DNA of 9,061 bases from Candidatus Melainabacteria bacterium (GTDB lineage Bacteria > Cyanobacteriota > Vampirovibrionia > Obscuribacterales > Obscuribacteraceae): the NCBI GenBank assembly GCA_014380105.1, contig JACMKL010000217.1, positions 1 to 9,061 of the forward strand. The letters are read 5' to 3'. Below the pieces are notes generated by a model. The model saw nothing but the letters and a program-made list of their open reading frames with translations. It was not told the DNA's origin and made no database searches. The translations under genes and the position numbers were made by a program. This document shows positions 1-5,580 of this stretch, piece after piece. Numbering within the stretch: the first letter of the stretch is position 1; each line of letters opens with the position of its first letter.

Positions 1-272
1 CGTGTTTGTGCTTTGATATCAAACTCGGTTTTCAGCTTGGTAGTCTTGGCGCCGAGCGAGAGAGCAATCACATCGCCTGTAAGATCGAGATGCACATCGG
101 ACACGGTGACGCCGTTTTTAGTTGTGTGCGGCATTTTCGCATCGATACGCTGCTGAAGTTCTGCTTGCGACATTTTCACTTCAGAGAAGCCAAAAATGTT
201 CCAGCAAACGCCGGCAATGCCGATTATCAGTGCAACGAAAATGGCTGCCCATGCAAATTTTCGCTTAGTCAT
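1..272 (-). CDS. Membrane-anchored DUF1439/YceB-like protein, partial (C-terminus outside window)
   Basis: The minus-strand frame is open from an ATG at 272 to the window edge, giving 90 residues and no stop. The N-terminus MTKRK is followed by a hydrophobic stretch (about residues 6-28, AWAAIFVALIIGIAG), so it is an uncleaved signal anchor or signal peptide; I see no lipobox cysteine. After it comes MSQAELQQRIDAKMP and then the beta-prone segment VTVSDVHLDLTGDVIALSLG. This order, an anchor, an 'AELQQRIDAKMP' helix and beta strands, resembles the DUF1439 family (E. coli YceB type), whose members are envelope proteins of unknown role. The family call is from memory of the pattern and is moderate only. 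A weak GAGAG ribosome site lies about 6 bases before the start. The gene is the last of the same-strand series and is separated from the next by over 400 bases, so it probably has its own promoter. Confidence 0.8.
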   Translation of the reverse strand, partial: MTKRKFAWAAIFVALIIGIAGVCWNIFGFSEVKMSQAELQQRIDAKMPHTTKNGVTVSDVHLDLTGDVIALSLGAKTTKLKTEFDIKAQT

Positions 273-699
273 CAGTAACTCTCAGGTTGGTGGGAAAGCG
301 TCATGCTTATCCACGAGATAACTCTGCGGTTTGGTTCGATCTGCGCAGCAGTTCAGAACAAAATCTTCACCACACAGCAATGCATCAAGGAGAATTTCCC
401 TGTCGGATGCGTTGCGGTTTTATGGTGGGAGAAGACTCTAGTTCTTGATACGGAATTCTGACAGGGAGATTGAAAAGTATTAGCAGTCTAAGAAAGTTCA
501 TGACTAAGAGCCATTGAACACGCCCGTTTGTTTCAGGCTATAAACACGCCAAACGCCCGACATAGTTTCTTCCGAATTTCGAAACTTAAGCCTGGGACGA
601 CCTTAGAGCCAAAATCCGCGCAGGAAAATTTGCTCTAATGCTCTGCTCTTTCTGGTAGCGTCGCTAGTGCGAGGATTGAATTTTGCGAAAACGAAAAGA
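273..699. other. Intergenic stretch, no gene seen
   Basis: This 427-base gap lies between the edge gene and the TPR gene. Neither strand shows a convincing reading frame; the longest plus-strand ATG frames are a few tens of codons with no ribosome site. It holds two inverted repeats: 12-base arms with one mismatch at 393-404 and 460-471, and a hairpin at 603-638. The promoter of the edge gene must lie here, but I could not pick a good -35/-10 pair. Confidence 0.6.
603..638. other. Hairpin downstream of the TPR gene, possible weak terminator
   Basis: TTAGAGC at 603-609 pairs perfectly with GCTCTAA at 632-638. Inside, AAA/TTT and TCC/GGA extend the stem around a small internal loop, leaving a GCGCA loop. 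It begins 61 bases after the TPR gene's stop in the direction of transcription. On the minus strand it is not followed by a T-run, so intrinsic termination is doubtful; it may instead protect the 3' end of the mRNA. Confidence 0.3.
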
Positions 700-2415
700 C
701 TAGTTAAGGGCTTCATCAGGAGGTATTTCAATTACTGTCCAGTTGCCGGTAATCAATCCGGTTGCTTTAGCATTAAGCCTTTGCGCTTCGTCATGTCTGT
801 TGGTGGTGGTCAGAAGGTCAGCATAGTTTTTCTTGATGCGAACAGTATCTGGATGATCGTCGCCCAGAGTTTTTTTCCGCGCTGAAAGTCCGCGCTGATA
901 GCAATTTTCAGCTTCTTTGTACTTACATTGGATGTGATACAAAGTCGCTAAATTATGCAGACTTGTAGCAGTATCGGGATGGTCTTTGCCATGCGCACGC
1001 TCGTAAATTTTCGCTGATTCTTCTGCAAAATCTTCTGCCTCGCGATAATGTCCTTGCATATAATGCAGCTTGGCCATTGTGTTTGCAGCAGTAGCAACGA
1101 GCGGATTATCAGGACCGAGCGCTTCCTTTTTTATTTTAAACGAACGTTTAAAGTGCGGCTCAGCCATGAAATATTTTTCTTGACGGCATAAGACTTCGCC
1201 TAAACTATCAAGACTATAAGCCAGTCTTTGTGCATTACCAGTTACCTTTTCAGCAACTTTTACAGCACCGTACCAAGATTTTTCTGCATTATCCAGCTCA
1301 CCGCGATTTGTTTGCGCCTCAGCCTCTGCTCTCGTTTTGTTCCAGACTTCATCCAAATTTTTCATAGTCTGAGAGATACGAGCATTGACATTATTCTGAG
1401 TCGCTGGTGGTGGCACCTTTGCTGTGGGAGAGAACGGATTAGGGTTGGGTGCAGGAGCCGAACTCGGACTGGCAACTGGCACAACAGCTTGAGGCACGCC
1501 GGCTCCGGACGACGAGGATGCTTGATTCGGAGAATGCGCTGTTGATGCGGCCAAACGCGGAAAATCATTTTGAGAGGTATTAGAGCGCGCGGTAGTTGGA
1601 TTGGTCAATTCGCCAGTGGCGGATTTTGCATTGATTGAATTATCGGCAAGTCTCGGACTCGCAGATACAGAACCCGGATGGCTCGCCAACATCGGCTGTT
1701 TTTGCTGTGACGACAGGGCGACAGACGGAGGCAATGTTTGAGGAGTGAGATGCGGAGGTTTGGGCGGAAGTCTCAAAGCGCCACCATCAGCCAGTTTTGG
1801 CGATGGACCACCGTCACTGATGCTTGTTTTTTGAGCGTTCGACAAATCACCTGGCTTATTAACTGTCGGTGCGGCCTGGGAGTTTGGTCCAGAATTTGCA
1901 GCTGTAGACTGACCCGGTTGCCCCCAACGTCCAGCCTTGATAGATTCGGCGCAACGCTTGATGTAATCAGCTTGATCCGTACGATGCGTCGCATGCAGGA
2001 GGTCAGCGTAATCGTCCATAATGCGCGCCAACTCAGGATGGTTAGAGCCCAGCCATTTCATCATCACAGTGGTAACTTGCTTATACAGGGGCTCCGCCAG
2101 ACCAAGTTTTTGCTCGTAGTGATACAAATTGGCGAGTCGATAACTTATACAGGCTGTTTTGAAATGATCAGGACCGACAGTGTTTTGATAAAGCAAAAGA
2201 AGTCTACGTGCATGTGCTTCAACCTGCCCGAATTGACCACCATACCAGGTCGCTTCAACAAGTTTTTCCAGGGTATTCGCCAGGCGAGGATCTTTATCTC
2301 CAAAGTGCTCCGCTGACGCAAGGGCTCCGAAAAGCTTTTGCTCAGCCACCTTGAAGTTGCCTTCTTTTAGCGCATCAGTCCCTGCATCGTAGAGATGCTG
2401 CCATTCGTGGTCCAT
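700..2415 (-). CDS. Two-module tetratricopeptide (kinesin-light-chain-type TPR) protein with Pro/Ser linker
   Basis: The protein has two helical TPR modules. With the upstream start at 2466 it is 588 residues; I prefer the ATG at 2415 (571 residues), because MDHEWQHLYDAGTDALKEG begins a typical first repeat and the 17 residues before it match nothing. In 588-residue numbering, module 1 is about 19-180, a low-complexity Pro/Ser/Ala/Asn linker is about 181-360, and module 2 is about 365-576. Repeats have the 42-residue KLC style, with markers LGPDNPLVATA, HGKDHPDTATSLHNLA and LGDDHPDTVRIKKNYADLL. Both modules end alike (YADLLHATHRTDQAD and YADLLTTTNRHDEAQ, then G-x-W), so one probably arose by duplication. 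No signal peptide or membrane segment is visible, so a cytoplasmic protein-interaction scaffold is inferred. Neither candidate start has a strong ribosome site (GGGG lies 8 bases before 2415). It ends DEALN then TAG. Confidence 0.85.
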   Translation of the reverse strand: MDHEWQHLYDAGTDALKEGNFKVAEQKLFGALASAEHFGDKDPRLANTLEKLVEATWYGGQFGQVEAHARRLLLLYQNTVGPDHFKTACISYRLANLYHYEQKLGLAEPLYKQVTTVMMKWLGSNHPELARIMDDYADLLHATHRTDQADYIKRCAESIKAGRWGQPGQSTAANSGPNSQAAPTVNKPGDLSNAQKTSISDGGPSPKLADGGALRLPPKPPHLTPQTLPPSVALSSQQKQPMLASHPGSVSASPRLADNSINAKSATGELTNPTTARSNTSQNDFPRLAASTAHSPNQASSSSGAGVPQAVVPVASPSSAPAPNPNPFSPTAKVPPPATQNNVNARISQTMKNLDEVWNKTRAEAEAQTNRGELDNAEKSWYGAVKVAEKVTGNAQRLAYSLDSLGEVLCRQEKYFMAEPHFKRSFKIKKEALGPDNPLVATAANTMAKLHYMQGHYREAEDFAEESAKIYERAHGKDHPDTATSLHNLATLYHIQCKYKEAENCYQRGLSARKKTLGDDHPDTVRIKKNYADLLTTTNRHDEAQRLNAKATGLITGNWTVIEIPPDEALN

Positions 2416-2482
2416 GATCAGTGCCCCAGCTGACGAGAAAACCAAAAGAGATTCCGCATTGATCATTCCCGTTAAACAATAG

Positions 2483-2551
2483 AGATCTCACCTGATCGGA
2501 AAATTTGCTTAAAACCTGAGAGCATCAGATCTACTACAGCATTTAAGATCT
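2483..2551. promoter_or_regulatory. Cluster of three AGATCT palindromes upstream of the TPR gene
   Basis: AGATCT occurs at 2483-2488, 2527-2532 and 2546-2551, in the gap just upstream of the TPR gene, where its promoter must lie. Centre spacings are 44 and 19 bases. A 6-base palindrome three times in 69 bases is more than chance predicts, so it could be an operator, but no regulator is known and I found no strong -35/-10 pair. Confidence 0.2.
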
Positions 2552-2559
2552 AAAAACTC

Positions 2560-2598
2560 AAAAAAGAGGGCGGGAAGATTTGCTGGTCTTCTCGCCCC
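2560..2598 (-). terminator. Intrinsic terminator of the secreted Pro-rich protein gene
   Basis: On the minus strand an 11-bp stem with one G-U pair (arms 2587-2597 and 2568-2578) closes an 8-base loop. It is followed directly by a T-run (plus-strand A-run 2560-2565). It begins about 34 bases after the stop codon at 2632. The GC-rich stem plus T-run is the classical Rho-independent form, so this gene is probably transcribed apart from the TPR gene downstream. Confidence 0.85.
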
Positions 2599-2631
2599 CG
2601 TGGATTGGCTTATTTAGCCATGTTTAAGCAC

Positions 2632-3237
2632 TTAACGCTGGACGCGCTGGAAGGTGCCCTGACCGTCAAAGTAGCCATAGCAGCGCAGATCGTTAGACCA
2701 GGAAGCGATGACGACGCGGGTGACGGTGACAGGAACCTGGCGAACGCCGTAGACCGGGATGTCGATCTCAACCTTGCGGTAGTTGCGAATATGCCTGTCC
2801 CAGATGAGCTCACACTTCTTGGTGTAACCGACCAAGTAGCTCTCACTGCGATATCCGACAATATCGGTCACCGTCACTTCGATGGGCGGATTGCAAACCG
2901 GGGGCTGAATAACAACAGGCGGCTCGCAGGGAGGAACGATCACGACGGGCGGTTCACAACGAGGAGCAGGCAGAATGACAATCGGCGGGAGCGGGCGATA
3001 AACAGGATAGCCAGGACGACGATAATCGCCACGACGATCATTTCGATCGTAGCGATCGTAGCGATCATTTCGATCGTAGCGATCATGGCGATTATTGTGA
3101 CGGTCATTCACACCAATGCGGAACGAGAAGCCGTCGCGGTCGACGCCGACACCAACTCGCACATCTTGCGCAGACGCGGTGTGGGAAAAAGCGCAGCCGA
3201 GGACAGCGACACAAGCCAACAGGGTGATGGACTTCAT
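2632..3237 (-). CDS. Secreted Asp/Arg/Tyr-repeat, proline-rich protein, unknown function
   Basis: A 201-residue protein with a clear signal peptide: MKSITLLACVAVLGCAFSHTASA with type I cleavage probably after A23. C15 in VLGC is a weak alternative lipobox. Mature order: a short beta-prone stretch (24-44), a charged low-complexity repeat of Asp-Arg-Tyr/Asn triplets (about 46-72), a proline-rich segment (about 74-118) with three cysteines in the repeated context CEPPVVI, CEPPVVI, CNPP, and a beta-rich C-terminal domain (119-201) with two more cysteines. Five mature cysteines suggest disulfides or metal binding outside the cytoplasm. The start is firm: AAAGGAAAG lies about 8 bases upstream of the ATG. 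The gene has its own terminator. I do not recognise the C-terminal domain; a periplasmic or cell-surface role is inferred from the export signal only. Confidence 0.85.
   Translation of the reverse strand: MKSITLLACVAVLGCAFSHTASAQDVRVGVGVDRDGFSFRIGVNDRHNNRHDRYDRNDRYDRYDRNDRRGDYRRPGYPVYRPLPPIVILPAPRCEPPVVIVPPCEPPVVIQPPVCNPPIEVTVTDIVGYRSESYLVGYTKKCELIWDRHIRNYRKVEIDIPVYGVRQVPVTVTRVVIASWSNDLRCYGYFDGQGTFQRVQR
3035..3097. repeat. In-frame 9-bp minisatellite (about 7 units)
   Basis: Seven consecutive 9-base units of the type CGATCGTAG or CGATCATTT run head to tail. They also form a 27-base higher-order repeat (3035-3061 and 3062-3088, 25 of 27 bases identical). On the minus strand they encode the Asp-Arg-Tyr/Asn triplets of the secreted protein. 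Because 9 is a multiple of 3, unit gain or loss keeps the reading frame. Confidence 0.85.
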
Positions 3238-3388
3238 AAAGAACTTTCCTTTTACCTTTCTCCAAAATTCGCGAAATAACCAACCCCAACAACCAGAGGC
3301 TGTTGTAACAAGGTTGAATTTCCAAGGGAGCGAATGGTCTCTATTGGTTTTGCGGTCTCAAAGAGTTGGAGTGAAAGGGTTAATGCCA

Positions 3389-3417
3389 TCCTTAGTGACT
3401 TCGTCGAACGATGTCAA
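3389..3417 (-). promoter_or_regulatory. Candidate promoter of the secreted Pro-rich protein gene
   Basis: A perfect TTGACA -35 lies on the minus strand at 3417-3412, about 175 bases upstream of the ATG at 3237. With a 17-18 base spacer the -10 would be TAAGGA or AAGGAT, a poor match to TATAAT, so the site is tentative. The leader would be long. No better pair was found closer to the gene. Confidence 0.25.
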
Positions 3418-3534
3418 GAAAGAGCAGCGAAAGATGGTGCCAAATCGCTTACGACTTTTGAAAAGCGCGCCAAATCAATTAGCGCAACTAGCGTTCAATT
3501 TTTTTGTCACATGCTTTGCAGAGTGCTGCGAGAT

Positions 3535-4593
3535 TTATTTGGGTTGCGAACTGGCTTTGGCTAGTGCACTAGTGCGCAGATCGCTAACAACCTTTGTGAT
3601 GAATTTGTCTTCTTTGGATGCTGTATCGCAATCTTTTACGCAGTTAGCGAACTTACCTAATTCGAAATAAGACTGAGCGCGAACGTAGTATGTCTGAGCG
3701 TTTCGAGGTTTTATCTTGATGGAAGCACTCAAAGTTTTTACTGCTGATTCGTGATCTGCGAGCTTTTGATAAGCGCGTCCTTTCAGCAATAAGACCTCAT
3801 ATCGCCAGACATGTTGCGAATCTAGATCAAAGTCCGTCATTGACAGAATTCTGTCACAATCTTCAATGGTCAATTTTGGATTATTGCGCACCAGATTGTA
3901 GCCACCTCGCTCGAACATATATTGAGCACGACGACTGGGTTTACTCAAAATCTGATTATTGAAACGATCGCGAAAAGCTCCTTTAAAATCTTTGTCTTCA
4001 AGTTTTCCGGCGCGCGCTCTGTCCGCAAGTGCAAAATGTTTTGCGGCCGCCACTTTGTTGCCATTTCTCTGATAGAGAATAGCCACTTTCTCTAGCACGA
4101 TGGCGTTTTCAGGCGCGAGCTGAGCTGCTTTCAGATAGTCTTTATCCGACAAATTGAGCTTGTTGAGCGTCTTATATGCGTCACCTCGAGCCACGTATGC
4201 TTCGGGGTAAGTTGGTAAAAGTTCAATTTGTTTCGTGTAATCTTTGATCGCGTCTTCGCTGCGGCCAAGCTTGGTATAAGCGTCAGCTCGCTCCCAGTAC
4301 AATCTGACATTGGCTGGTTCTTCTTTGATCACTACGCTCAAAATATTGACTGCTTCGAGTAAATTTTTTGTGCCGCCTCGATCTATCAACGGTCGCGCTT
4401 TGCGCCTGGCAATCAAAGATTTAGACCTTTTCTTTTCCTGTTCCGCCTCGACCCGAGCGCGTTCACGTAGGCTTTTTATTGTGACGTGTTCATCATCAGC
4501 CAGACAGCTAAGATTGCTTGTTGTTGAAGTTGCGACAATAGCGAAAAGCATCAAGCTAAAACGGCTTTTCCATTTTTTCAGAGACTTGTGCAT
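3535..4593 (-). CDS. Exported tetratricopeptide repeat protein
   Basis: From the ATG at 4593 the protein is 352 residues and starts MHKSLKKWKSR followed by a hydrophobic core FSLMLFAIVA, with signal-peptidase cleavage likely after SCLA, before DDEHV. A GTG at 4638 would add 15 residues before the basic region, which suits an export signal less well; GCGAGAG just upstream of 4593 can act as a weak ribosome site. In 367-residue numbering, a basic helical segment (52-85) precedes two or three classical 34-residue TPRs (about 92-205: YWERADAYTKLGRSEDAIKDY, then YVARGDAYKTLNKLNLSDKDY). A spacer (210-245) follows, then more TPRs (about 250-345: GRAYQKLADHESAVKTLSASI, YVRAQSYFELGKFANCVKDCD). It probably acts as a periplasmic or envelope-associated interaction platform; partners are unknown. 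It differs from the 700-2415 protein in having classical rather than 42-residue repeats. Confidence 0.85.
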   Translation of the reverse strand: MHKSLKKWKSRFSLMLFAIVATSTTSNLSCLADDEHVTIKSLRERARVEAEQEKKRSKSLIARRKARPLIDRGGTKNLLEAVNILSVVIKEEPANVRLYWERADAYTKLGRSEDAIKDYTKQIELLPTYPEAYVARGDAYKTLNKLNLSDKDYLKAAQLAPENAIVLEKVAILYQRNGNKVAAAKHFALADRARAGKLEDKDFKGAFRDRFNNQILSKPSRRAQYMFERGGYNLVRNNPKLTIEDCDRILSMTDFDLDSQHVWRYEVLLLKGRAYQKLADHESAVKTLSASIKIKPRNAQTYYVRAQSYFELGKFANCVKDCDTASKEDKFITKVVSDLRTSALAKASSQPK

Positions 4594-4658
4594 CGCTCTC
4601 GCTTCTAATTTTTTCAGCCACCATAATTCTATTTCCACTTACGAGAAAAAAACAACAA

Positions 4659-4664
4659 TTTATA
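4659..4664 (-). promoter_or_regulatory. Candidate -10 box for the exported TPR gene
   Basis: On the minus strand TATAAA lies about 65 bases upstream of the ATG at 4593, in an AT-rich stretch. No -35 close to TTGACA is found at 16-18 bases; the nearest hexamer is AATCTG. The call rests on the -10 alone. Confidence 0.3.
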
Positions 4665-4697
4665 CTACTTCATATCAGAGACAGATTTCCAAAAGTA

Positions 4698-4760
4698 GAG
4701 GGGGCATGGTTGCCACCCTCAGAAAAGCGTAGGGCGGAAGTCGGCAATTTGCCGGCTTCC
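4698..4760 (-). terminator. Tandem hairpins downstream of the repeated-domain gene
   Basis: Two hairpins follow the stop at 4820 on the minus strand. The first (4736-4760) has an 11-bp stem with one G-U pair and a 3-base loop. The second (4698-4720) pairs GAGGG with CCCTC and GGCA with TGCC, with one bulged base. Only short T-stretches follow them (CTTTTC and ACTTTTGG on the minus strand), so termination is plausible but not classical. They separate the GC-rich pair from the exported TPR gene downstream. Confidence 0.5.
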
Positions 4761-4819
4761 TGTTTGAGTGATAGCGCAATTTTATTTGCTACTGCGCATC
4801 ACTGAAGCCGCAAGGCGAC

Positions 4820-5467
4820 TTAGTGGGTGACCATCGGGTCGTTGTCCGAGAGGACGACGTGGATGGAGCCGTTGCCGGAGGGCTTGTAGAAAACCAGCGC
4901 GATCAGCTTGCCATTGGCGTCGAAGAGACGCTTCTGCCAGGGGCTGACGCCGGAATCGCGGATTTCCCAGCCGGCGGGCACGAGCGCGTCGGTGAAGGAG
5001 TAGCGATCTTCGCCGCACTTCGAAGCGCCCAGTTCGGCGAGTTTCTCCCAACCGCCCTCGTTATCACGCTTCGGCAACGAGATGACCTTGGTGGCACCGG
5101 CGGTGACGCAGTCGGAAGCCATCGGATCGTCCGCCGTCAGGAAGACATGGATGGAACCACCGCCGCCAGCCGGCTTGTAGAAGATCTTGGCGAGCACGTT
5201 GCCGTCCTTGTCGACGAGACGCTTCTGCCAGGGGCTGACACCGGACTCGCGGATTTCCCAGCCGGCAGGAACGTAGGCTTCCGTAAACTGGAAGTTGCCA
5301 CCACCGGTCTTGACGGCGCCGAGTTCGACGAGCTTGTCCCAGCCGCCGATGTTCTCGCGACGCGGGAAGGCGAGGATTTTCGGATCGGCACCGTAAACAT
5401 CCAGGTTGAGGATGTTGAAAGCGACGACCGAGAGGGCGGCGGAGGAGGAGACGATTGCGTTGGTCAT
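4820..5467 (-). CDS. Protein with two tandem copies of an uncharacterised ~87-residue domain
   Basis: A 215-residue protein, not recognised. The N-terminal 28 residues are hydrophobic with no Lys or Arg, so they do not form a normal signal peptide. Two domain copies follow at about 29-116 and 126-212, offset by exactly 97 residues; by hand count 53 of 87 aligned positions are identical. The conserved order is P-[RK]-R-x-N-x-GGW-x-KL-x-ELGA, then VPAGWEIR, SGVSPWQKRL, D-x-x-G, FYKP, GSIHV and DPM. The conserved Trp, Gly and aromatic residues suggest a compact beta-rich fold used as a pair; no catalytic motif is evident. The start has AAAGGG six bases before the ATG. Codons are strongly C/G-ending, unlike the AT-richer TPR neighbours. 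It lies 113 bases downstream of the coiled-coil protein gene, with structured RNA between. Role unknown; horizontal origin or high expression could explain the codon use. Confidence 0.85.
   Translation of the reverse strand: MTNAIVSSSAALSVVAFNILNLDVYGADPKILAFPRRENIGGWDKLVELGAVKTGGGNFQFTEAYVPAGWEIRESGVSPWQKRLVDKDGNVLAKIFYKPAGGGGSIHVFLTADDPMASDCVTAGATKVISLPKRDNEGGWEKLAELGASKCGEDRYSFTDALVPAGWEIRDSGVSPWQKRLFDANGKLIALVFYKPSGNGSIHVVLSDNDPMVTH
4921..5269. repeat. Internal duplication visible at DNA level
   Basis: Bases 4921-4978 and 5212-5269 match at about 54 of 58 positions, offset by 291 bases (97 codons). They encode the GWEIR-xSGVSPWQKRL core of each domain copy. The near-identity is higher than in the rest of the two domains, so the core is either under strong constraint or kept similar by gene conversion. 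Confidence 0.85.
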
Positions 5468-5508
5468 TTGGAACCCTTTCTGGGGTGACAGGTGTTGAAC
5501 ATCAGATT

Positions 5509-5525
5509 TGGTGCATCGCGCACCA
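5509..5525 (-). promoter_or_regulatory. Small hairpin in the leader of the repeated-domain gene
   Basis: TGGTGC and GCACCA form a perfect 6-bp stem, with a further G-U pair and a 3-base loop. It lies about 42 bases before the ATG at 5467 and just after the larger intergenic hairpin. It could shape access to the downstream start or act as an mRNA-processing site. No protein or ligand is implied by the sequence. Confidence 0.4.
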
Positions 5526-5535
5526 GGGAGAGAAC

Positions 5536-5572
5536 GGAAACGGAGGCGAACCCCCGTTTCCCAGGCGAAACG
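5536..5572 (-). promoter_or_regulatory. Two mutually exclusive hairpins between the GC-rich genes (attenuator-like)
   Basis: Reading the minus strand from the stop at 5581, segment 1 (CGTTTC, 5572-5567) can pair with part of segment 2 (GAAACG, 5560-5555). Segment 2 in its longer form (5561-5551) can instead pair with segment 3 (5546-5536) in an 11-bp stem with one G-U pair and a TTCG loop. Both stems need 5555-5560, so only one can form. The 2:3 stem is much stronger and is followed by a pyrimidine-rich but not pure T tract. This may be a partial terminator or attenuator, or a stable end protecting the first message. Confidence 0.5.
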
Positions 5573-5580
5573 TGGTCTAC

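Noticed and set aside
3035..3097. CRISPR-like short repeats
   Set aside because: Units are 9 bases, contiguous and in frame inside a coding gene, with no spacers and no cas genes.
2605..3279. Plus-strand frame of 224 codons opposite the secreted protein
   Set aside because: The minus-strand gene has a signal peptide, a good ribosome site and its own terminator. The plus-strand product is repetitive Ile/Ala/Val from the mirrored minisatellite.
3334..3564. Plus-strand 76-codon frame in the gap between two minus-strand genes
   Set aside because: It has a plausible composition and AAGGGAG before the ATG, but the spacing is only 3 bases, it overlaps the end of the exported TPR gene, and no family is recognisable. 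It may still be real at low probability.
4823..5488. Long plus-strand frame opposite the repeated-domain gene
   Set aside because: It is the mirror of a GC-rich gene. The minus-strand protein has a true internal repeat, a ribosome site and structured intergenic flanks; the plus-strand product is rich in Gly/Asp/Val/Glu, as expected from antisense reading.
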